This document shows, piece after piece, positions 8,652 through 15,229 of a stretch of 16,541 bases of DNA (its first letter is position 1; every line of letters begins with the position of its first letter). The stretch lies in contig CAYFJO010000225.1 in NCBI GenBank assembly GCA_964343305.1, positions 1 to 16,541 on the forward strand, read 5' to 3'. Origin of the DNA: CAYFJO01 sp964343305 (GTDB taxonomy: Bacteria > Planctomycetota > Planctomycetia > Pirellulales > Pirellulaceae). The notes beneath the pieces are model-generated. The model was not told where the DNA came from. It made no database searches and saw nothing but the letters and a program-made list of their open reading frames with translations. The position numbers and the translations under genes were made by a program.

Positions 8652-8679
8652 GGTATCATACCCGCTCGGGTATGATACC
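8652..8679. repeat. Perfect 13-bp inverted repeat (operator-like palindrome)
   Basis: GGTATCATACCCG (8652-8664) and CGGGTATGATACC (8667-8679) are perfect reverse complements around a two-base centre. Neither strand has a T-run after it, which argues against a simple intrinsic terminator. It lies 75 bases past the end of the kinase remnant and about 250 bases upstream of the DUF1080 gene. It could be a binding site for a dimeric regulator, or a piece of a small repeat element. Confidence 0.75.
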
Positions 8680-8753
8680 GGCGGTGCAAGCTTACGGAGA
8701 CCATTGCCGCTTCGAAAGAAAACGCCACGTGGACTGGCTGGAAGACATACCGC

Positions 8754-9802
8754 TCACGGTTGAAATCGACACGTAGCCGGATTCGTCACATTCGGATCGG
8801 GCGGCATGAAACTGGGCGTGCCCAAGCCCGTAACCTTTGGATGATCATCCTCGTCGAAAATGATATTCCCCGGTTTCAGATCGCGATGAATCACACCTCG
8901 CGAATGCGCATGCGAAATGGCTTCGGCGACGTCGACCAACATTTCGGCAGCTTCCTTCGGCAGCATTGGGTTATCTCGCAGAACTTCAAGCAGGCTCTTA
9001 CCCTGGACAAACGCCATCGAAAAAAACGGCTGACCGTCGTGCTGGCCGACTTCATAAACCGGTACGATACCCGGATGGTCGAGGCGAGCGGCCGCTTCGG
9101 CTTCGGTTTGAAATCGAATAATTTCTTCCTGCGAGGCAAACGTCGCACCTTTGATCATCTTCAGCGCGACAATACGGTTAAGCTTCGCCTGTCGCGCCTT
9201 GAACACAACGCCCATACCGCCTCGCGCGATCTCGCAAATGATCTCGTAGTCTCCGATCCGTTGCTCCGATAGTTTGCTGTTAAGGTCGCTCTGCGGTCGC
9301 GGTTCGGAGAACTTCGTTTCAAAACCTTCCGATTCGAGAACACGATCAATCTCGGATAGATATGCGACAGCTTTTGACGGACTCGGCCGCATCGTTCGAG
9401 AAACTCATCGTGCGTAGGTCGGTTGTCGAACATCCGTCGAAAGCGGTGTTCATCGACGACCAGGTTGATAGGCAAATCATCCTTCGAACCAAGGTCGTCG
9501 CAGATCGCGATATAGTCTTCGAGTTTTGGAGATTGTGGCAGCGCCGCTAGATCAGTGTCGTCATTTAAGCTGCTTACCGTCTCGAACAATTCAATTTGCG
9601 TCGAGTTTCGCCACCGGTACTCAACATCGATTGCGATCAGGTCGCAGAGAAGCTCCTGGCGGGCTTGCGAATCATTGGCTGTGCAATTTGACAATGCTTC
9701 ACCAATCGATGGCACTGCGCCTTTTTGCCACGACTCTTCAAAGCGATCGACGATCCCGAGGAAGGGTGTGTTCAACGTGGGTTCATCAGGGTGAAATGAC
9801 AT
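8754..9802 (-). pseudogene. Broken Ser/Thr protein kinase (frameshift, no DFG motif, no C-lobe)
   Basis: The gene starts at ATG 9802 ('MSFHPDEPTLNTPFLG') and reads an N-terminal region through 'HDEFLERCGRVRQKL'. The homologous reading then moves to another frame near 9350-9400 ('AYLSEIDRVLESEGFE'), consistent with loss of one base. The second part has the Hanks-type N-lobe: 'IARGGMGVVFKA' glycine loop, 'VALKMIKG' lysine, 'TEAEAAARLDHPGIVPVYE' and the catalytic 'HRDLKPGNIIFDEDDHPKVT'. At the point where 'DFG' should come, the sequence jumps to 'GLGTPSFMPPDP', which normally ends the activation loop, and stops 12 residues later. The metal-binding DFG, the activation loop and the whole C-lobe are therefore missing. 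The gene begins four bases after the sigma remnant stops, the usual planctomycete sigma-kinase operon. It cannot encode a working kinase. Confidence 0.85.
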
Positions 9803-9806
9803 CCGT

Positions 9807-10061
9807 TCAATCTTCGCCGATGACTTCGATTAAGCGATCACGAAGAATCTCCTCAGCTTGTTCAAGCGAACGGCGCACCGTGCGTTGCGATCGCTCGACC
9901 GATTGAGCGATCTCCTCGAGAAAGTCAAGGTGATCAGAGGAATTGCGTTTTGAGCAATGCCCAAGATCGCCTGATTGAGCTCGCCTAACTGCTGGGCTTT
10001 TTTTGTGTGCTCGACTGATCACACGATTCAGATTGAAGATTGCGATTGACCTTTTCAGCAA
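9807..10061 (-). pseudogene. Remnant of an ECF-type sigma factor (region 4 only)
   Basis: The 84-residue frame ends in a convincing sigma region 4 helix-turn-helix ('FLEEIAQSVERSQRTVRRSL', then 'EQAEEILRDRLIEVIG'), which in intact proteins contacts the -35 promoter element. The first 40 or so residues do not look like a sigma factor, and region 2 is not visible. In the neighbouring frame upstream there is 'QQLGELNQAILGIAQNAIPL', which could be the preceding helix, out of frame. I therefore read it as a truncated, probably frameshifted gene; only about 9807-9940 is safe. It lies four bases before the kinase remnant on the same strand and diverges from the CHAT gene. It may once have controlled this locus. 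Confidence 0.55.
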
Positions 10062-10173
10062 GCTGCGTCTTGCCAGAAAAAACTTGACGAAACTTTGTCA
10101 AGGAATGACCGCAATAGGGTATTCACTTGGTGTCGGAAGCATGGGAGATGAGATACATCGAATACATTTGGTC

Positions 10174-10182
10174 GAGGGAAAG
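10174..10182 (+). promoter_or_regulatory. Ribosome binding site that fixes the start of the CHAT gene at 10186
   Basis: The purine-rich GAGGGAAAG lies just before ATG 10186. The frame is open back to 10003 and has other ATG codons (10105, 10141), but the sequence from 10186 ('MTQRKYHDLKVKIEEAP') looks like the N-terminus of CHAT-family proteins. The upstream extension does not look like protein. Confidence 0.65.
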
Positions 10183-10185
10183 ACA

Positions 10186-12303
10186 ATGACGCAACGCAAA
10201 TACCATGATCTTAAAGTCAAAATTGAGGAAGCGCCGCTGGGAAAACTTCTAGTAAGCGCCAAGTCTGCCGCCGCCGGCGGCGCTCAGACCGAAGTTCGCT
10301 TTCCTTTCGATGATAAAACCCTGAGCGATCATCTTCATGGCATCGAAAGGGCGCTATTACGATCAGGGCGTGCTGGCCGCCGAGTCATGACGACTGAGCA
10401 GAAGGCAGTCGAGCGATTTGGGCGGCGTCTGTTTGACGCCGTCTTCAGCGGATCTGTTCTCAAAGTGTTTCACCAAACTCGCAAGAAAGCTCGCGGCCAG
10501 CAGTGTGGTGTTCGGTTGAAACTTTGCATCGATTCTCCCAAACTTGCCTCGCTGCCGTGGGAGTTTCTTTTCGACAAAAATGGCGGTGATTATGTGTGCC
10601 TTTCACCCGACACACCAATCAACCGCCACATCTCGCTTCGGCAGGAGATCAAACCGATCAAGGTTGATTCACCACTGCGGATTCTAGCCGTAGCATCGAA
10701 CCCCAAGGACCTTGGTTCTTTGGACGTGGCACGCGAAAAACAACACATGGACGAAGCGATTCGCTCACTCGGCCCGTTGGCGGAGTTGGTCTGGTTGCAA
10801 GACGCAACTTGGCGCGACTTGCAGGCCGCCATGCTCGAAGGACCTTGGCACGTCTTCCATTTTATTGGCCATGGCGACTTCGACTCGATTCGTGACGAGG
10901 GACTGATCTATTTTGAAGATGAGAAGGGATATTCGGCACCACTAAGTGCAACCAATGTCGCCCGACTGTTAAGGGGGCATAGCACATTACAACTTGCCGT
11001 ATTGAATTCTTGTGAAGGAGCGCGAGGCAGCGATTTGGACATATTCTCTTCGCCTGCAACCGCCTTGATTCGCGGTGGGATTCCTGCGGTTGTCGGAATG
11101 CAATATGAGATCACTGATACTTCCGCCAAAGAATTCTCACGCAGCTTTTATGAGTTTTTGGTAAAAACTGGTGCCGTCGACGTTGCCGTAAACGAAGCAC
11201 GTCGAGCGATTACATTCGCTTTCGATCAAACTTTTGAGTGGGCCACTCCGGTACTCTACTCGCGATCCACCGACGGTCAATTGTTCGATGTTTCTGATCG
11301 ATCAAAGGCAAAACAATCGGATGAAGCGAAATATAAAACCAAATCGGCGCCCGCACGCCAATCAGAATCGGCTCCTACGGCAACAGAGTTCAATCCTACA
11401 TCAACACTTTTGCCGCCATCGAATTCCAAGAACGTCGAAATCTCGATAACGATCACTGAGGAAAGAGCTCGTACCGGTGGTTTGGAGTCGATGCAAATCA
11501 CTCGGAAGCGAGAATGCCATGAATGCTCCACATCGGTAAGTCCCGATTCTAATTGTCGAACGTGCCGTGGCAGTGGACTAATGGATGAATCCAAGACAGT
11601 AAAAGTCAAGATTCCTGCCGGCGTCAAAGACGGTAGCAACCTGCGTTACCAGAACGGTGGCAACGTCGTAACCTCAGGTGGAAGGCCGGGCGATCTACTG
11701 CTTCATGTTCATGTTGCAACCAAAGGTTCGGTTGTTCCGCCACCGGTTGCTATGCGGACGCCGGTTCTGTCAGTAACCGAACCGCAACCAAGTAACGCGG
11801 AAATGGAGTCCGACGTACCGAAGCGCGCGATCACTCAGCAGACGCCAAGAATCACGCAGTTGGTGCTGTCAATTCCGCGCCTTGTACTTAGCCGCATAGC
11901 ATTACTGGTGCTTGTCCCCGTACTTTCCGTCATTGCCTGTTTCTTGGTCGGTTCAACTCATAAAGACGCCATGCATGACCAACCCATGATGTGGGATTCT
12001 GACGACGAGTCGGAGTCAATGAACGATAAACTCACACCGCCACCCGGCGAAAGTTTGGACGTAGCGTCGGCACCGGCCGATGCACCGTCTCCCACGGTCG
12101 AATTCAGCAACGGAGTTGATGCCAAACCCTTAAATGACATGAACGATAAAGTCGCTCCGCCACCCGGCAAAACTTTTGACGTAGAGTCGGCACCGGCTGA
12201 TGCACCGTTTCCCACGGTCAAACCCAGTATGGAGATTGATGGCATTCCGTTTACGAATGACCCCAAGGAATCCACGGGATCTAGCCAAGACGGAGGAATT
12301 TGA
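10186..12303 (+). CDS. CHAT-domain (caspase-like) protein fused to a DnaJ-type zinc/C-terminal domain, membrane-anchored, with repeat tail
   Basis: The 705-residue product has an unusual domain order. Residues 1-120 are the N-terminal extension typical of bacterial CHAT proteins. Residues about 120-365 are the CHAT protease, with 'LPWEFLFD', catalytic His229 in 'FHFIGHGDF' and Cys276 in 'LNSCEGARG', then 'IPAVVGMQYEI' and 'WATPVLYSR'. A polar linker follows. Residues about 415-515 match the DnaJ C-terminal region: 'ISITITEERARTGG', one zinc module (C444-x2-C447 and C457-x2-C460-R-G-S-G), 'VKVKIPAGVKDGSNLRY' and 'GGRPGDLLLHVHV'. Normal DnaJ has two zinc modules, and no J domain is visible here. 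A membrane span lies at about 566-590. The arginine-rich flank before it suggests the CHAT and DnaJ parts face the cytoplasm. The tail is acidic and proline-rich with two 40-residue repeats. The gene is intact while its neighbours are decayed. A regulated protease acting on misfolded or bound clients is inference. Confidence 0.88.
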   Translation: MTQRKYHDLKVKIEEAPLGKLLVSAKSAAAGGAQTEVRFPFDDKTLSDHLHGIERALLRSGRAGRRVMTTEQKAVERFGRRLFDAVFSGSVLKVFHQTRKKARGQQCGVRLKLCIDSPKLASLPWEFLFDKNGGDYVCLSPDTPINRHISLRQEIKPIKVDSPLRILAVASNPKDLGSLDVAREKQHMDEAIRSLGPLAELVWLQDATWRDLQAAMLEGPWHVFHFIGHGDFDSIRDEGLIYFEDEKGYSAPLSATNVARLLRGHSTLQLAVLNSCEGARGSDLDIFSSPATALIRGGIPAVVGMQYEITDTSAKEFSRSFYEFLVKTGAVDVAVNEARRAITFAFDQTFEWATPVLYSRSTDGQLFDVSDRSKAKQSDEAKYKTKSAPARQSESAPTATEFNPTSTLLPPSNSKNVEISITITEERARTGGLESMQITRKRECHECSTSVSPDSNCRTCRGSGLMDESKTVKVKIPAGVKDGSNLRYQNGGNVVTSGGRPGDLLLHVHVATKGSVVPPPVAMRTPVLSVTEPQPSNAEMESDVPKRAITQQTPRITQLVLSIPRLVLSRIALLVLVPVLSVIACFLVGSTHKDAMHDQPMMWDSDDESESMNDKLTPPPGESLDVASAPADAPSPTVEFSNGVDAKPLNDMNDKVAPPPGKTFDVESAPADAPFPTVKPSMEIDGIPFTNDPKESTGSSQDGGI
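12019..12258 (+). repeat. Two tandem 120-bp units in the CHAT gene tail
   Basis: Units 12019-12138 and 12139-12258 both begin ATGAACGATAAA and are strongly similar over their first 90 bases or so, then diverge. They encode residues 612-651 and 652-691: 'MNDKLTPPPGESLDV' with 'SAPADAPSPTV', then 'MNDKVAPPPGKTFDV' with 'SAPADAPFPTV'. The exact 40-codon period keeps the frame, as expected of an in-frame duplication in a low-complexity tail. Confidence 0.85.
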
Positions 12304-12587
12304 ATTCAAGCCAAATGGAAGATCAAAAGATCTAAACCCCAGAAGATCAGACTACTTTGATTCAACAACAGGGCATATTTGTGGCCGAAAGGGCTTTGGA
12401 ATTTCGCGCCTCATCTTCCAAATAAATCACGGTGCTGCCTGTCACAACATTCTGTACCTTTCTACGCGAGTTCTCGCCACTTGGCATCCGGGAGTACGCT
12501 TGCGCGTGAGGCGGAGGGTCCGCCCCTGTGGGTTGGTGCGATCATGCTGTCAAGTTCGTTATCTAGGCAAGAGTTTTTCGTGCTGGA

Positions 12588-12829
12588 TTAGGTGGCGACG
12601 ATCGACAACGGCTCGCACGTCGGACAGCAAGTCTTGCGGTTGGCCTCCATCCGAGATTTACGAGCAGCTTGCCTGGCGGCCTCGTGTTGTTTAGGAATAT
12701 CGCCTCCCGTCCCAAAGTACATTTCATCCGGCGTCTGGCCGCCAAACGCCGAATGCGGAAGGTGACGATGGTGCTCGTTCACGTAGAAGGCGACCAGATT
12801 CTCAACGGCGCTGACCGTGAGATCGGGTT
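12588..12829 (-). pseudogene. C-terminal fragment of an integrase-type (DDE, rve) transposase
   Basis: The minus-strand frame ends at TAA (12588-12590) and can be read back to about 12829 as 'AVENLVAFYVNEHHRHLPHS', 'AFGGQTPDEMYFGTGGDIP', 'HEAARQAARKSRMEANRK' and 'CCPTCEPL'. This is the usual end of IS3/IS481-like transposases common in planctomycetes: the 'FYVNEHHxHLPHSAF-GQTPDEMYFG' pattern sits at the end of the integrase core, after the last catalytic acidic residue. An in-frame stop lies immediately upstream, and everything before that point is missing, replaced by the sulfatase fragment on the other strand. The 283 bases between the CHAT stop and this fragment show no gene that I can support and no clear insertion-sequence end. 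Confidence 0.75.
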
Positions 12830-13304
12830 AAGCACTCGAACTTTGAAATCTCGACGCGGGCACCGCTGCTGATCTCCGCCCCCGGAATGAAACGCGCCGG
12901 AACTGCGACTCGCCAACTGACGGAGTTTCTCGACCTGTATCCGACGCTCTGCGATCTCGCCGGTCTCGCACCGCCCGATCATCTGGAAGGGAGAAGTTTC
13001 GCGCGGTTGTTGGATGACCCGGCTGCCTCGCACCGCGACGCGGCGTGCAGCGAAATGGTGCGTGCGAAGCGAATCGGCCGCAGCATCCGAACCGGTGACT
13101 TTCGGTATACCGAGTGGCGCGACCGACGAGGACGCCTTGTCGCGCGCGAGCTTTACGACCATCGCGACGACCGCGAGAACGGTTATCTGGAGACTGTCAA
13201 CGTGGCGGGTCAAGCGGGAGTTTGCCGAGACGATGGCGCGGCTGAGCGATCGGTTTGGTCAACTCGTTCCACACCAGAAGACGCTGCCAACGCCCGGCAA
13301 ATGA
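12827..13304 (+). pseudogene. C-terminal fragment of an iduronate-2-sulfatase-like sulfatase, with a one-base insertion
   Basis: Reading from about 12827 gives 'VKHSNFEISTRAPLLISAPG', 'LTEFLDLYPTLCDLAGLAPP', 'LEGRSFARLLDDP', 'IGRSIRTGDFRYTEWRD' and 'VARELYDHRDDRENGY'. These are the characteristic closing motifs of iduronate-2-sulfatase-type enzymes; normally the first reads 'WCKHTNFE'. After 'VNVAGQA' the frame is lost. Removing one G from GGG at 13216-13218 restores 'GQAEFAETMARLSDRFGQL' and the natural stop at 13302-13304. The N-terminal part, including the active-site Cys-x-Pro-Ser-Arg and the metal ligands, is absent, so it cannot be active. Its left edge is where the transposase fragment of opposite orientation begins. 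Confidence 0.82.
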
Positions 13305-13404
13305 GTTTCAGGGCACAGTCAAGATCAAACCTAGCGGATCGGCGGGAGTGCAGCTGACGTCGGATTGACTCGCGAGCCACGGGACGTTGGCCTTCTTCAG
13401 ATGG

Positions 13405-13465
13405 GGGTCAACTCTTGACGCTTGACATCTGGTCTGAGGACATGTCAAGTATCAAGAGTTGACCC
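13405..13465. repeat. Long imperfect inverted repeat (REP/MITE-like or terminator-like)
   Basis: The arms are 13405-13428 and 13442-13465. GGGTCAACTCTTGA pairs with TCAAGAGTTGACCC (14 bp) and CTTGACAT pairs with ATGTCAAG (8 bp), separated by a two-base mismatch (CG against TA); the loop is 13 bases. No T-run follows on either strand. It lies between the sulfatase remnant and the propeller gene. It could be a mobile palindromic repeat or a transcription barrier. The rest of 13305-13582 shows no gene. Confidence 0.8.
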
Positions 13466-13582
13466 TCCTCCGGGGGCCGGCAGTTACGTCAGCCTTCATG
13501 ACCGGATCGTGAACCAAGGCCAAGCCGCGTGATGACGACCTTGTCCGGCCGAGATGCACTCACAACATGGAAAGAACCTAAC

Positions 13583-15175
13583 ATGCAGCGATTTCTATTA
13601 CCGTTGTTTGTGGCCGTGGGATGGCTGAACGCGACGCTCATCTCGCCACCACTGGGCGCGGACGATTCTGGGTCGCTTGTCTTCTTCGGGTTCGACGATC
13701 ACTCGATCCCGTGGCACTACAACACCAAGGTGACGCTGTTGCAGGCCGAGAAACACGCGGCCAATCCCGTTGTGCGTTGCGGTCCACCAGGGTCACCCGA
13801 TCATGGGCACGCGATCCTGTATGGCACCGTGATCCACGACCAAGGCAAGTTCCGCATGTGGTATCTCGGCATGATCGAACGAGAACTCAAAGCGGGGCAG
13901 GCGCCTGGCTGGTGGCGGCCGATGTGCTACGCCCAGAGTGACGACGGAATCAATTGGAAGAAGCCGGAACTGGGCCTCGTCAAGTTGAACGGCAATACGA
14001 AGAACAACATTTGCCTGATCGAATCCGATCCGCATTCACTCGGCCGTGTGAACGACTTTCTTTCCGTATTGTACGAGCCGCACGACCCCGACCCAACGCG
14101 ACGCTACAAGGCAGCGTTCATCGCCCACATGCCGTTCGACGAGATTGCGGGTGGGCGCAGCAGGATTGGGCCGGACGAGCGACGCTGGGCTTCGTTTGTT
14201 TGCGCGACCAGCGCGGATGGCCTCAAGTGGCGCGTCGTTGGCGACCGGCCGATGAACGCCGGCGGCGAACGATTCGAGGTCTCCAACCTCTACCGTTTCG
14301 GGGACTTCTATTACGCCGGAGGGCAACTCATCTCGCCGTGGGCCTTTCAACGCGACGGGCGCAAAATCGGCCGGGTGATGCTGACCTACCGTTCGTCCGA
14401 TTTCACGCACTGGTCCCGGGCGAAGGCGCTGTCGTTCGCGCGGCCGGGGCAGACCATTGCCCAGCCGGTCGAAGGCCAGCAAACCCACATGGGCGCCGGA
14501 TTGTGGAATCGAGGCAACGTCCTGATCGGCCTGTACGGCATGTGGCAGGACGGCCCGAAAGAAAAGCCAAAAGGCGCAGGCCATCTATGGGGTACGCACA
14601 TCGACCTGGGCCTGATTGTCAGTAACGACGGCATCCATTTCCGCGAGCCCGTGCCCGACTTCAAAGTCATCGCACGCGGCAAGCATGGCGAATGGGACAG
14701 CACGGCACTGTTGCAGGGCCACGCGCTGGTGAATGTCGACGACAAGACGATGATCTGGTATTCGCATTGGGACACCAGCGGGAAGCTGGAGTCGATGGAG
14801 ATCGGCCTGGCGACGCTCCGCCGGGACGGATTCGGCTATCTTTCTCGCCACGTTCCCGGGCAGGACGCACACTGTATCACCACGAACATTCCGGCATCGC
14901 CGCACGGCTATCGGTTGCGACTGAACATCGAGGGGGCAACGCCCAAAACGCCGCTGACGGTCGAGTTGCTGGACAGATTCGGACAGCCGCTGACGAAGTT
15001 CTCGGGAGAGAATGCTGCGCGGGTTAGTCAATCGGGCGTGAGCCGTGAAGTCGTCTGGCCCGGCAATCCGCGAATCCCCAGTGCGTTGAACGAAGCGTTT
15101 GCGGTGCAGGTTGGCTTCCCGGCTTCCGGTGCCGTCCGGTTGTACGCGGTCTATGCCGATCCGAATTCCCGGTGA
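13583..15175 (+). CDS. Secreted five-bladed beta-propeller protein (GH32/GH43-like), probable glycoside hydrolase
   Basis: The 530-residue product starts with a signal peptide (MQRFLLPLFVAVGWLNATLI, ending 'PPLGADD'). The body repeats the 'S-x-D-G-x-x-W' blade signature of family GH32/GH43-like propellers: 'SDDGINWKKPELGLVK' at about 118, 'SADGLKWRVVGDRPM' at about 210, 'SSDFTHWSRAK' at about 271 and 'SNDGIHFREPVPDFKV' at about 347. 'GKFRMWYLGM', 'WWRPMCYA' and 'ALVNVDDKTMIWYSHWD' are further propeller strands. The last 100 residues look like a separate beta-sandwich. Substrate and catalytic acids cannot be assigned by eye. ATG 13583 is preferred over ATG 13529/13532 because it begins the signal peptide; GGAAAG lies upstream. 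The next secreted gene begins 54 bases later, so an operon is likely. Confidence 0.85.
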   Translation: MQRFLLPLFVAVGWLNATLISPPLGADDSGSLVFFGFDDHSIPWHYNTKVTLLQAEKHAANPVVRCGPPGSPDHGHAILYGTVIHDQGKFRMWYLGMIERELKAGQAPGWWRPMCYAQSDDGINWKKPELGLVKLNGNTKNNICLIESDPHSLGRVNDFLSVLYEPHDPDPTRRYKAAFIAHMPFDEIAGGRSRIGPDERRWASFVCATSADGLKWRVVGDRPMNAGGERFEVSNLYRFGDFYYAGGQLISPWAFQRDGRKIGRVMLTYRSSDFTHWSRAKALSFARPGQTIAQPVEGQQTHMGAGLWNRGNVLIGLYGMWQDGPKEKPKGAGHLWGTHIDLGLIVSNDGIHFREPVPDFKVIARGKHGEWDSTALLQGHALVNVDDKTMIWYSHWDTSGKLESMEIGLATLRRDGFGYLSRHVPGQDAHCITTNIPASPHGYRLRLNIEGATPKTPLTVELLDRFGQPLTKFSGENAARVSQSGVSREVVWPGNPRIPSALNEAFAVQVGFPASGAVRLYAVYADPNSR

Positions 15176-15214
15176 ATGTACGATGCGGATCGTGTCGGAC
15201 TGGCTTGTTTGACG

Positions 15215-15220
15215 AAGGAG
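15215..15220 (+). promoter_or_regulatory. Ribosome binding site of the last gene
   Basis: AAGGAG lies nine bases before ATG 15230 and supports that start, which also begins a signal peptide. Confidence 0.8.
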
Positions 15221-15229
15221 ACCCCACTC

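Larger units (their letters stand above)
8399..8753. other. Gene-free stretch upstream of the DUF1080 gene
   Basis: I see no coding sequence in these 355 bases. They hold the GAGGAG ribosome site of the DUF1080 gene (minus strand, 8406-8411), a 10-bp inverted repeat (8429-8476), a perfect 13-bp inverted repeat (8652-8679) and the sequence just past the end of the kinase remnant. The DUF1080 promoter must lie here or further upstream, but I cannot point to a convincing -35/-10 pair. Confidence 0.6.

Noticed and set aside
8468..8728. Minus-strand 86-codon frame after the kinase remnant
   Set aside because: No motif, it crosses the perfect palindrome, and its end is arginine-rich low-complexity sequence typical of a random frame.
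9959..9998. Plus-strand GCCCA ... TGGGC followed by a run of seven Ts, resembling an intrinsic terminator
   Set aside because: Only five base pairs with a loop of nearly 30 bases, and no plus-strand gene ends just before it.
10084..10125. TTGACG/TTGTCA boxes and a GGAAT motif upstream of the CHAT gene as a promoter
   Set aside because: No partner box at the right spacing is convincing for a housekeeping or ECF promoter, so I did not list it as a feature.
12304..12587. Short open frames between the CHAT stop and the transposase fragment
   Set aside because: Low-quality translations with no ribosome site or family resemblance; treated as non-coding, possibly including an eroded insertion-sequence end.
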